Assembly: GCA_003663525.1 (NCBI GenBank)
Contig: QMUF01000114.1
Location: 1-5,081 of the forward strand
Reading direction: 5' to 3'
Length of the DNA: 5,081 bases
From: Thermococci archaeon
GTDB taxonomy: Archaea > Methanobacteriota_B > Thermococci > Thermococcales > Thermococcaceae
The translations under genes and the position numbers were made by a program. Positions 1 to 4,967 of this stretch are shown here, in pieces. The notes under the pieces are model-generated. The model was not told where the DNA came from and did no database searches. It saw only the letters and a list, made by a program, of their open reading frames with translations. Positions within the stretch are counted from its first letter, which is position 1, and each line of letters begins with the position of its first letter.

Positions 1-1107
1 CCATATAACCTTCTAATTGGGAACCTACCTGTTGGGTTTGACTTCCCCCAAAGAATAGTGGCAGAAATTGTTGATGCTCCAAAGCTTAGCATGGAAGAAA
101 TTGTAAACAAGGCCCTCTATTATCTCAAAAGCGGTGCAGATGCAATTGACATAGGAATGATAAGCGGGGAGGAAAACCTTGATTTCATTGATTTACTCCC
201 TGAAATCAGGAAAAAAATAAAAGAGAATGGCTTTGATGTCCCAATTAGCTTTGATTCCTTGAATGAAAAAGAACTTGAAAGGGCCTCAGAACATGCAGAC
301 CTATTACTAAGTATTGATGGGAGCAACCTAGAGAAACTTGTTACAAAGACTCCGGTAGTTTTGATTCCCACAAACCAAAAGACTGGATATTTTCCCCAAA
401 AGCCTGAAAATAGGGTTAAATTCCTGGAAAAGCTCAAAGAAAATGCCCTTCAACTCGGCTATAAAAGTATTATTCTGGATTTGATCTTAGAGCACGTGCC
501 ATACTTAGGCCGCTCTATTTCGGCTTTTCAACTTTACCGTGAGAGAAATCCAAATGACGTTCTTTTAGCAGGAGTAGGAAATGTCATAGAGATGATAGAT
601 GCTGATAGTGTTGGAATTAATTCCCTTCTAGCTGGAATCAGTAGTGAGCTCAAGATATCCTTGCTTTTAACCACCGAAGTGAGCCCAAAATGCCAAGGCA
701 GTGTTAAAGAGCTAAGACGGGCCATAGATATGGTGCTCTTCAATATTCCTAAAGATCTGGGCTTTGACCTGCTCATCCTCAAAGAGAAAAAGCGTGAAGG
801 GATCACATATGAAATAAACTCTCCCATCTTGGAAGCTAAGCAACTAGAGATTAAGCTGGAGGATATTTACTTCCGTATTTTCATTAAGGAAGGTAAAATA
901 TGGGTTATAGCATACAGAGGTACGAAACAGGCATTGACAATAGTAGGAGAAAATCCAGATGCAATAATTGACACAATTCTCAAGCACTTCGAGATTTCCC
1001 CACGGCATGCTTTTTACCTAGGAAGAGAGCTGGAGAAAGCAAAAACGGCCCTCAAACTAAAACGAAGTTATCTACAGGAAGTTGAACTCTTTAAAGACTT
1101 TTACTAA
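1..1107 (+). CDS. Dihydropteroate-synthase-related protein, 5' end missing
   Basis: The frame is open from base 1, so the gene starts outside the window; 368 residues are visible. A GTG at 58 is internal: the codons before it (LIGNLPVGFDFPQRI) read like the family and lead straight into the conserved AEIVDAP. Residues about 20-250 form a TIM-barrel region like the archaeal dihydropteroate-synthase-related family (TIGR00284 type). The recognisable stretches are GADAIDIGM (45-53), GVGNVIEMIDADSVGINSLL (191-210) and LTTEVSPKCQGSVKELRRA (223-241). Residues about 285-368 match the DUF4346-type tail, with its HAFYLGRELEKA signature at 336-347. The family has the fold of the pterin-binding synthase of folate biosynthesis and is usually guessed to act in archaeal (methano)pterin synthesis; its exact reaction is not shown by the sequence. 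The gene converges on the tatD operon with a 29-nt gap and no obvious T-rich terminator. The family call is firm, the reaction is not. Confidence 0.88.
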   Translation, partial: PYNLLIGNLPVGFDFPQRIVAEIVDAPKLSMEEIVNKALYYLKSGADAIDIGMISGEENLDFIDLLPEIRKKIKENGFDVPISFDSLNEKELERASEHADLLLSIDGSNLEKLVTKTPVVLIPTNQKTGYFPQKPENRVKFLEKLKENALQLGYKSIILDLILEHVPYLGRSISAFQLYRERNPNDVLLAGVGNVIEMIDADSVGINSLLAGISSELKISLLLTTEVSPKCQGSVKELRRAIDMVLFNIPKDLGFDLLILKEKKREGITYEINSPILEAKQLEIKLEDIYFRIFIKEGKIWVIAYRGTKQALTIVGENPDAIIDTILKHFEISPRHAFYLGRELEKAKTALKLKRSYLQEVELFKDFY

Positions 1108-1136
1108 GAATTCAAGAATCGAAATGCTCAGTACCC

Positions 1137-1434
1137 TCAATCCACATCCTCCTCAAAGAGAGGAATTTCTGGTTTTCTGAACTTTTCTTCAAGCTCCTTT
1201 CTCTTAGTTCTTATCAGTCCAAGAAGGCCCTGAACGTCCTGATTTTGTGGATATTTTTTTCGAAGGCTCACCAGCACCCCTTCAAGAAAGCCTAAAATTG
1301 GCACATTTACAAAGTCCTCCCCCTTTTTTAGTCGAAAGTTCTCTTTGAATGAGTACAAAGGAGTCTATAGTCCCCAGAAGATCTTTTTCCCCAAGTTTTT
1401 CACATAGAGCTTTAACTTTTTCAGCTTCTTCCAT
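1137..1434 (-). pseudogene. Small conserved-type protein gene broken by a +1 frameshift
   Basis: Two overlapping frames make one protein. Frame A starts at ATG 1434 with a near-perfect ribosome binding site and reads MEEAEKVKALCEKLGEKDLL, then GTIDSFVLIQRELSTKK, before running into a stop at 1284. Frame B carries the rest, GEDFVNVPILGFLEGVLVSL onward to KFRKPEIPLFEEDVD, ending in TGA at 1137. The switch lies in a run of six A and five G (minus strand, 1329-1319). Removing one base there joins TKK to GED and gives a continuous 98-residue, charged, mostly helical protein with no signal or membrane segment. A 73-residue version from TTG 1358 is possible on paper but has no ribosome binding site and a poor N-terminus. 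The gene follows tatD in the same operon (6 nt apart). It could be a true mutation, a sequencing error in the homopolymer, or rescued by slippage. I do not recognise a named family, and no function is proposed. Confidence 0.72.
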
Positions 1435-1439
1435 GCCTT

Positions 1440-1447
1440 ATCACCTC
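1440..1447 (-). promoter_or_regulatory. Ribosome binding site fixing the start of the frameshifted gene
   Basis: GAGGTGAT lies 5 nt before ATG 1434 on the minus strand and overlaps the last Arg codon and the TGA stop of tatD. It matches the archaeal anti-Shine-Dalgarno partner GGAGGTGATC closely. It shows that translation was meant to begin at 1434, upstream of and out of frame with the longer downstream frame. Confidence 0.8.
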
Positions 1448-2202
1448 AAATCTATCCCAAAGAACATTAAAGTGTTTTTATCTGTTACACTTTCCACCTC
1501 TTCAACCCCCACACCTTTTATCGCTGCTATTTTTTCAACAGCTACTCTAACATAATTAGGCTTGTTCTTTTCACCCTTAAACGGACTCATGTACGGAGCA
1601 TCCGTCTCCACAAGAATATTCTCGATATCAAGAACCTTTGCAACAGTTTCAACTTCAGGAATGAATGTTACACCAGTATTTATCCCGATTAAGTGAGAAT
1701 TTTCAACAATTTCTTTCGCAGTTTCCACATCCCCACTATAAGAATGAAAATATGCCACAAGACCCTTTCTTTGAATCATTTCAAAAGCTTCTCTTTCTGC
1801 ATCCCTAGCATGTATAACTACTGGTAAATTAAGATCCTCTGCAAGGGTTAAAAAATGGTCAAATATTGCCTTTTGATTTTCTCTTTCCTTTTTAGTCTCA
1901 GCATAATAATAATCGAGGCCTATTTCACCGATAGCCACTATTTCATCCTTTTTGGCCCAAATAAATTCTTCCACCTTCTTAACCCTTTCCCAGTTGCCCC
2001 TTTTCGCTTCGTTAGGTGCAAATCCTAAGGTAGGGAATATAAAACCAAAATAGGGCTCCAGAAGTTCCCAGCTTTTCCATACATGGAACTTCCTATACTC
2101 TGTTATAGAATCCACTATCGCTCTCAGTTCTTTTCTACTCTCCTCTACAATAAGAGGGACATCTTTCTTAAACATCTCTACATGTGCGTGAGCATCTATC
2201 AT
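1441..2202 (-). CDS. TatD-family metal-dependent hydrolase (amidohydrolase superfamily)
   Basis: This 253-residue protein has the full TatD set of metal ligands and surrounding motifs: DAHAH with H5 and H7, GEIGLDYYY with E93, PVVIHARD with H131, AYFHSYSG with H153 and ETDAPYMSP with D201. TatD-family enzymes are cytoplasmic TIM-barrel hydrolases binding two divalent metals; characterised members are DNases (3'-5' exonuclease or AP-site activity), but the substrate of this archaeal branch cannot be read from sequence. Length is normal. The frame extends 7 codons further to ATG 2223, but GGAGGG sits 6 nt before ATG 2202, and the shorter start puts the DAHAH motif at the N-terminus as is usual, so 2202 is chosen. 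It is the first gene of a minus-strand operon with the broken small gene behind it, and is transcribed divergently from the ferritin-like/DUF835 gene. The family call is secure; the substrate is unknown. Confidence 0.9.
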   Translation of the reverse strand: MIDAHAHVEMFKKDVPLIVEESRKELRAIVDSITEYRKFHVWKSWELLEPYFGFIFPTLGFAPNEAKRGNWERVKKVEEFIWAKKDEIVAIGEIGLDYYYAETKKERENQKAIFDHFLTLAEDLNLPVVIHARDAEREAFEMIQRKGLVAYFHSYSGDVETAKEIVENSHLIGINTGVTFIPEVETVAKVLDIENILVETDAPYMSPFKGEKNKPNYVRVAVEKIAAIKGVGVEEVESVTDKNTLMFFGIDLR

Positions 2203-2208
2203 CTTTTG

Positions 2209-2214
2209 CCCTCC
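2209..2214 (-). promoter_or_regulatory. Ribosome binding site deciding the tatD start
   Basis: GGAGGG lies 6 nt upstream of ATG 2202. It falls inside the longer version of the frame from 2223, which argues that the first seven codons of that version are untranslated leader. Confidence 0.75.
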
Positions 2215-2234
2215 TAACGGCATAGACTAAAATC

Positions 2235-2252
2235 ATAGAAAAGTTTTTCTAT
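2235..2252. promoter_or_regulatory. 18-bp palindrome in the divergent promoter region
   Basis: ATAGAAAAGTTTTTCTAT consists of perfect 8-bp inverted arms (ATAGAAAA / TTTTCTAT) around a central GT. Its centre is about 41 nt from both start codons, ATG 2202 on the minus strand and ATG 2284 on the plus strand. Each arm contains a TATA-like TTTTCTAT reading outward, about where an archaeal TATA box should sit for a transcript with a 10-15 nt leader in either direction. It may be back-to-back TATA boxes, a dimeric regulator's operator, or both. The palindrome is seen; its role is inferred. Confidence 0.5.
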
Positions 2253-2283
2253 TTGAACTGACTAAAAAGTAGAAGGGGATAGA

Positions 2284-3234
2284 ATGGAGATTTGGTCACA
2301 TCTAATACAGAATGATCAAATCATTAAGTATCTTAAAGATAAATCTCCAAAGGAAATTCTGAGTTATTTGATACCTAATAAAGAAAAAGAGAGTGAGTAT
2401 TACAAAAAACTTGCTGAAAACAGCTATATAAAGAGTGCGAAAGCTCTCTTTTCTATGCTTTCTGAAGAAAACCTTAAACACGGAGATGAACTTTATAACG
2501 AATTCAAACTCCTTTATCCAGAAGAAGAACCAATAGAACTTGACTTACCTCTTCTTGAGATCAAACCTCCCCAAAAGACCTTGACTAGTGTTACTGAGTA
2601 TCTAAAGGTTCTCCGTGTATGCATGAACAATGAACTGCTAGAAAAAGAGATTTATGAAATTTTAGCGAGGGTTTCCATGGATGAAAAGTTAAAGTTAATT
2701 CTTTCCCAAATGTCAAGAAAAGCGCAACAACACTATGAGGAGTTAAAAGAACTCTATGACTTACTCCTTGCACTATCTGAAGATGAAGTTAAGCTTAAAG
2801 AGCCTTCGCCAAGAGGATATCTCTTCTCAAGCAAATTCAAATCCCGTTACTTCCTCATGAACATTTTAGACAACAGAAAAAGCATGGTTATAACACGAGA
2901 TGATCCAGAAACTATTAAAGGGTTCTTTAAGAAGGAGATAGAGGTTTACTGGATAACAAACGTCCCTGTAATCGGTTCCATTTCACCAGAACGCTTTGAA
3001 GACTCCAAGAAGTTCATGGTAGACTTTTTGAAGCAAGGGAACACCATACTCGCAATAGAGGGAATTGAACACCTTAATGCCAAAATTGGGTTCAAAAAGC
3101 TTTTTGAAATACTGACATACCTAAAAGACCATGCAATTGTGAGTAAAAGCTTTTTACTAATTTCTGGAGATTTGAACACATTTGAAGAAAAGAATAAGGG
3201 GCTTCTAATTTCAGAATTTGAATTTATCTCCTAA
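2284..3234 (+). CDS. Ferritin-like helical domain fused to DUF835 domain
   Basis: This 316-residue soluble protein has two parts. Residues about 34-160 are two helical hairpins that resemble the halves of a rubrerythrin/ferritin-like four-helix bundle: SEYYKKLAENS...LSEENLKHGDEL (37-70) and ELLEKEIYEILARVS...QQHYEELKEL (117-157). The usual ExxH iron ligands are shifted or lost: H64 is preceded by E at -4 rather than -3, and H150 has Ala at -3, so diiron binding is doubtful. Residues about 178-316 fit DUF835, an archaeal domain of unknown function: GYLF, MVITRDDPETI, VYWITN, ISPERFEDSKKFMVDFL, ILAIEGIEHL, a helix, then FLLISGD. DUF835 is often attached to signalling or sensor modules, so a regulatory role is conceivable but unproven. 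AGAAGGGGAT just before the ATG is a modest ribosome binding site. The gene is divergent from tatD and its last 24 bp overlap the 3' end of the opposing gene. Confidence 0.78.
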   Translation: MEIWSHLIQNDQIIKYLKDKSPKEILSYLIPNKEKESEYYKKLAENSYIKSAKALFSMLSEENLKHGDELYNEFKLLYPEEEPIELDLPLLEIKPPQKTLTSVTEYLKVLRVCMNNELLEKEIYEILARVSMDEKLKLILSQMSRKAQQHYEELKELYDLLLALSEDEVKLKEPSPRGYLFSSKFKSRYFLMNILDNRKSMVITRDDPETIKGFFKKEIEVYWITNVPVIGSISPERFEDSKKFMVDFLKQGNTILAIEGIEHLNAKIGFKKLFEILTYLKDHAIVSKSFLLISGDLNTFEEKNKGLLISEFEFIS

Positions 3235-3474
3235 TCCACGTTTTTTCCATATTATTTTCCCATCTTTTCTAACTACTGCAAGGATTCTATGGTAGGGAAT
3301 TTGTGTATCTTCAATGAAAAAATAGCCGTGGCCAAGGGTTATCATTTTCACTGGTATCTTTTTTATGTTGCCATAGGCCCCTCTATGCTCAATGATGATG
3401 TAATAATCTTCTTCATTTTCCCGTGCATCATGTTTAATCTTGGATAATACTTCCTTCACGAAACCTTTTCTCAC
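3211..3474 (-). CDS. MJ1316/DUF504 family protein (UPF0248)
   Basis: This 87-residue protein matches the archaeal UPF0248/DUF504 family (Pfam MJ1316 domain) over nearly its whole length: the MRKG-VKEVLSKIKHD start, DYYIIIEHRGAYGNIKKIPV (23-42), LGHGYFFI, TQIPYHRIL (57-65) and VVRKDGKIIW. The domain is small, basic and cytoplasmic. It has been proposed from comparative genomics to recognise RNA ends (cyclic phosphate) in RNA repair, but biochemical proof is lacking to my knowledge. The start is GTG 3474, directly after the TAA stop of the hydrolase gene; GGGGGA 7 nt upstream is an acceptable ribosome binding site, and the family N-terminus agrees with this start. The last residues (KKRGLGDKFKF) are a basic tail. 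The two adjoining genes are surely co-transcribed. The 3' end overlaps the convergent DUF835 gene by 24 bp. Confidence 0.9.
   Translation of the reverse strand: MRKGFVKEVLSKIKHDARENEEDYYIIIEHRGAYGNIKKIPVKMITLGHGYFFIEDTQIPYHRILAVVRKDGKIIWKKRGLGDKFKF
3241..3270 (+). terminator. T-rich tract after the DUF835 gene
   Basis: Six nt past the TAA at 3234 comes TTTTTT, followed by TTATTTT and TTTT within 30 nt. Thermococcales transcription commonly ends at such T-runs without a hairpin. The tract lies inside the opposing coding region, so it may partly reflect Lys-rich coding there. Confidence 0.45.
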
Positions 3475-4161
3475 TTAAGAGTCCCCCAATACTTTTTTAA
3501 TTGCTTCCAAGTTTTCACGCCACCCCATTATAACCTTGCCATGACCAGATAAAGCCACATCAACTTCAAAAGTGCTTAGTAGATTTATGGAATTTATTAG
3601 CTCCTCAAAGTTGCCCGTTGGTAAATCAGTTCTCCCCACTGTTCGGTTAAATACTGTGTCTCCTGTAAAGAGAATTCTCTCTTCAGGCTCATAGAGGCAA
3701 ATGCTCCCAGCAGTGTGGCCGGGAGTGTGGATAACCTTAAGTCTTTTCCTCCCTATCTGGAGTTTATCACCATCTTCTAATTTTAACTCAACCTTCTGAG
3801 GTTCAAAACGCCTTCCATAGGCATAAGAAAGAATCACGTAATCATCTCCCCTCTCCAGAACATCCGCAGCAATTCTATGAGATGCAAAAATAACACTAAC
3901 ACCCATCCTTTCGAAGAATTCTTTAAATCTTTTATTTCCCCCAATATGATCAAAGTGCTCGTGAGTGTTAAGGATAGTAACTTTCTCAAGACCTTCAAGA
4001 TAATTCTCCCTCTCAAGTATCTCAAAATATCTATGCCAATAAACTCCAGTACCAGTGTCCACAATAAGACCCTCATTTCCATCCCGAAAGAGGTATATGT
4101 TTGAATCGTATCCTATGCCTGTAAGCATAACAGTGTTTGGTGGAATTTCGGTAGGAATCAT
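3475..4161 (-). CDS. Metallo-beta-lactamase-fold hydrolase (glyoxalase II-like)
   Basis: The 228-residue protein carries all metal ligands of the MBL fold: THEHFDH (H67, H69, D71, H72), HTPGHT (H149), FTGDTVF (D168) and LSGHG (H207). GRTDLPTGNFEELINSI (176-192) is typical of the glyoxalase II-like and related thioester/persulfide hydrolase branch. It should bind two metal ions, usually zinc or iron, and hydrolyse a substrate that the sequence does not reveal. No beta-CASP or RNase Z insert is seen and no signal peptide. The frame extends 27 codons further to ATG 4242, but GGTGATC lies 3 nt before ATG 4161, MIPTEIPPNTVMLTGIGYDS is a natural family N-terminus, and the extra stretch overlies RNA hairpins, so 4161 is chosen. 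It is first in an operon with the DUF504 gene, which begins at the base after its stop. Its mRNA would have an unusually long, structured leader. Confidence 0.88.
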   Translation of the reverse strand: MIPTEIPPNTVMLTGIGYDSNIYLFRDGNEGLIVDTGTGVYWHRYFEILERENYLEGLEKVTILNTHEHFDHIGGNKRFKEFFERMGVSVIFASHRIAADVLERGDDYVILSYAYGRRFEPQKVELKLEDGDKLQIGRKRLKVIHTPGHTAGSICLYEPEERILFTGDTVFNRTVGRTDLPTGNFEELINSINLLSTFEVDVALSGHGKVIMGWRENLEAIKKVLGDS

Positions 4162-4164
4162 TTT

Positions 4165-4171
4165 GATCACC
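4165..4171 (-). promoter_or_regulatory. Ribosome binding site of the MBL-fold gene
   Basis: GGTGATC is complementary to the archaeal 16S tail (partner of GGAGGTGATC) and is 3 nt from ATG 4161. It directly follows the T6 run that ends the hairpin region, so folding or termination upstream could affect its use. Confidence 0.7.
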
Positions 4172-4250
4172 AAAAAAGGCTCAAGGGGGGACCGCATCCT
4201 CATCCGAGGACTTGTCCCGTCAGGAGGGATGAATCTCTTCATCGCCTCAT
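4172..4250 (-). ncRNA. Structured leader or small RNA with two hairpins and a T6 run
   Basis: Read on the minus strand, hairpin 1 (4248-4224) is GAGG, a bulged C, GATGAA, loop GAGA, TTCATC, CCTC: ten pairs capped by a GNRA tetraloop. The plus-strand loop would be TCTC, so the fold favours minus-strand transcription. A linker CTGAC leads to hairpin 2 (4218-4188): GGGAC, internal AAG, TCCTC, loop GGAT, GAGGA, internal TGCG, GTCCC. Then comes a C/T-rich linker with GAGCC, and TTTTTT at 4177-4172 just before the ribosome binding site. A TATA-like element at 4276-4285 would start transcription at about 4250-4255. It could be a cis-acting leader (riboswitch or attenuator) of the hydrolase operon or an independent RNA of about 80 nt ending at the T-run. 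No known archaeal riboswitch class was recognised. The hairpins are seen; the function is inferred. Confidence 0.5.
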
Positions 4251-4275
4251 TTCAAAACAGAGGTATGAATCTTTC

Positions 4276-4285
4276 TTTAAAAAGA
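4276..4285 (-). promoter_or_regulatory. TATA-like promoter for the structured leader and MBL operon
   Basis: On the minus strand CAAATCTTTTTAAAG gives an A-rich BRE-like flank and a TATA-like TCTTTTTAAA. Archaeal spacing of about 25 nt puts the start near 4250-4255, immediately before hairpin 1 and about 90 nt before the coding start, a long leader for this group. Confidence 0.5.
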
Positions 4286-4304
4286 TTTGCTTTACAACCC
4301 AGCA

Positions 4305-4331
4305 ACCTCGAGAGACAAGTTTCGTTGAGGT
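4305..4331 (+). repeat. Small inverted repeat in the divergent intergenic region
   Basis: ACCTCGA (4305-4311) can pair with TTGAGGT (4325-4331), seven pairs including one G-U, with a 13-nt loop. It lies upstream of both divergent promoters in the 254-bp gap 4162-4415. The rest of that gap outside the minus-strand leader and the two promoters shows nothing else I can name. It may be chance or a regulator site. Confidence 0.25.
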
Positions 4332-4367
4332 GAGAGCACAATTATCCTACTCAGTGCCCACTTTGTG

Positions 4368-4383
4368 ACCAAAAATCTTATAG
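4368..4383 (+). promoter_or_regulatory. BRE/TATA-like promoter for the V4R-radical SAM operon
   Basis: ACCAAAAATCTTATAG combines an A-rich BRE-like flank with TCTTATAG. It is about 35 nt before ATG 4416, which predicts a start near 4403 and a leader of about 12 nt that still contains the weak ribosome binding site GTTGATG. Confidence 0.5.
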
Positions 4384-4415
4384 TGAATATATGCAAAAAT
4401 TATCGTTGATGAATT

Positions 4416-4967
4416 ATGGAAGACGTTGACATTTCAATAGAAAAGTGGAGGGAAATTTATAAAGCAGAAGTCAAAAGTAAAAAGAAACATAGGAAGGAAG
4501 TTAAACTAACTCCTGAGAATTATTTTGATAGTGTACGGCCATTTTTTATGAAAATTTCTCCAGAGGATAAAGAATACGTGAGGACTTTTAGAATGATCTC
4601 ATATGGCATGCTTAGATACAGCCCATCCTTAAGAACTCTAATTCTAAGAGGTGCGGGGTATAATTTAGCCTGGAGATTGGTAGAAACCGGTGAAATTAAA
4701 AGCATTGATGACCTACCAAAAGTATTTCTAAATCAGAAGATAGGGCTCCTTGACATTATAGAGGAGTCCTTCAGCAGAATGAAAGTGAACATATACGAGT
4801 GCATCAGCTGTTATCAGACCCCTCCTATTGGGAGAACCCTATGTGACTTTGAGGCTGGATTGATTCAAGGAGTCATGGAAGACCTTGTTGGAAAAAACAT
4901 AACCCGTGAAATTTACTGCTGGGGCCTTGGCAACTCCTTCTGTGGATTTGAGGTGATATTTGAGTGA
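4416..4967 (+). CDS. V4R-domain protein (predicted small-molecule binding)
   Basis: This 183-residue protein ends in a clear V4R (4-vinyl reductase type) domain, about residues 124-183: YECISCYQTPPIG, LCDFEAGLIQGVMEDLVG, then EIYCWGLGNSFCGFEVIF. Cys129, Cys132, Cys143, Cys168 and Cys176 are the conserved cysteines; some of them could hold a metal or cofactor. The preceding part (about 35-120) has the usual helical region, including LILRGAGYNLAWRLVE and LGLLDIIEES-like text (IGLLDIIEES). Proteins of this group are related in fold to heme-NO-binding and hydrocarbon-sensing domains and are thought to bind a small hydrophobic ligand; no enzyme activity can be assigned. The first 30 residues are very basic (KAEVKSKKKHRKEVK). 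It has its own promoter, and its stop overlaps the start of a radical SAM gene by one base, so the two are very likely translated together. The V4R call is firm; the ligand is unknown. Confidence 0.85.
   Translation: MEDVDISIEKWREIYKAEVKSKKKHRKEVKLTPENYFDSVRPFFMKISPEDKEYVRTFRMISYGMLRYSPSLRTLILRGAGYNLAWRLVETGEIKSIDDLPKVFLNQKIGLLDIIEESFSRMKVNIYECISCYQTPPIGRTLCDFEAGLIQGVMEDLVGKNITREIYCWGLGNSFCGFEVIFE
4950..4957 (+). promoter_or_regulatory. Ribosome binding site of the radical SAM gene
   Basis: GAGGTGAT inside the end of the V4R gene is 9 nt from ATG 4967 and 6 nt from an in-frame GTG at 4964. Either could be the start; the next gene gains or loses only one residue. Confidence 0.7.

Noticed and set aside
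58..60. GTG 58 as the start of the dihydropteroate-synthase-like gene
   Set aside because: The same frame is open to base 1 and encodes family-like sequence before it.
120..827. Minus-strand open frames opposite the dihydropteroate-synthase-like gene
   Set aside because: They are low-complexity, Ser/Leu-rich antisense shadows of a clearly coding plus strand, without ribosome binding sites.
1137..1358. Free-standing 73-residue protein from TTG 1358
   Set aside because: There is no ribosome binding site before TTG 1358, and an upstream frame with a perfect site and matching protein character joins it after a single base change.
2203..2223. Seven-codon extension of the TatD protein from ATG 2223
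   Set aside because: It contains the ribosome binding site GGAGGG for ATG 2202, and the family normally starts at the D-x-H-x-H motif.
4162..4242. N-terminal extension of the MBL-fold protein from ATG 4242 (27 extra residues)
   Set aside because: The extra stretch has an unusual Pro/Arg/Met-rich composition, lies over two RNA hairpins, has no good ribosome binding site at 4242, and GGTGATC precedes the family-like start at 4161.
3834..4333. Other open frames over the MBL gene and its upstream region
   Set aside because: They overlap a gene with complete catalytic motifs or the hairpin region, and show no protein family character.
4162..4415. tRNA, H/ACA RNA or known riboswitch in the divergent gap
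   Set aside because: No cloverleaf or TψC-like GGTTCRAATCC was found, no hairpin with a pocket followed by ACA, and no fluoride or TPP riboswitch core could be matched by eye.
4391..4429. Twelve-codon upstream frame (ATG 4391) overlapping the V4R start
   Set aside because: It has no ribosome binding site and would begin upstream of the predicted transcription start.
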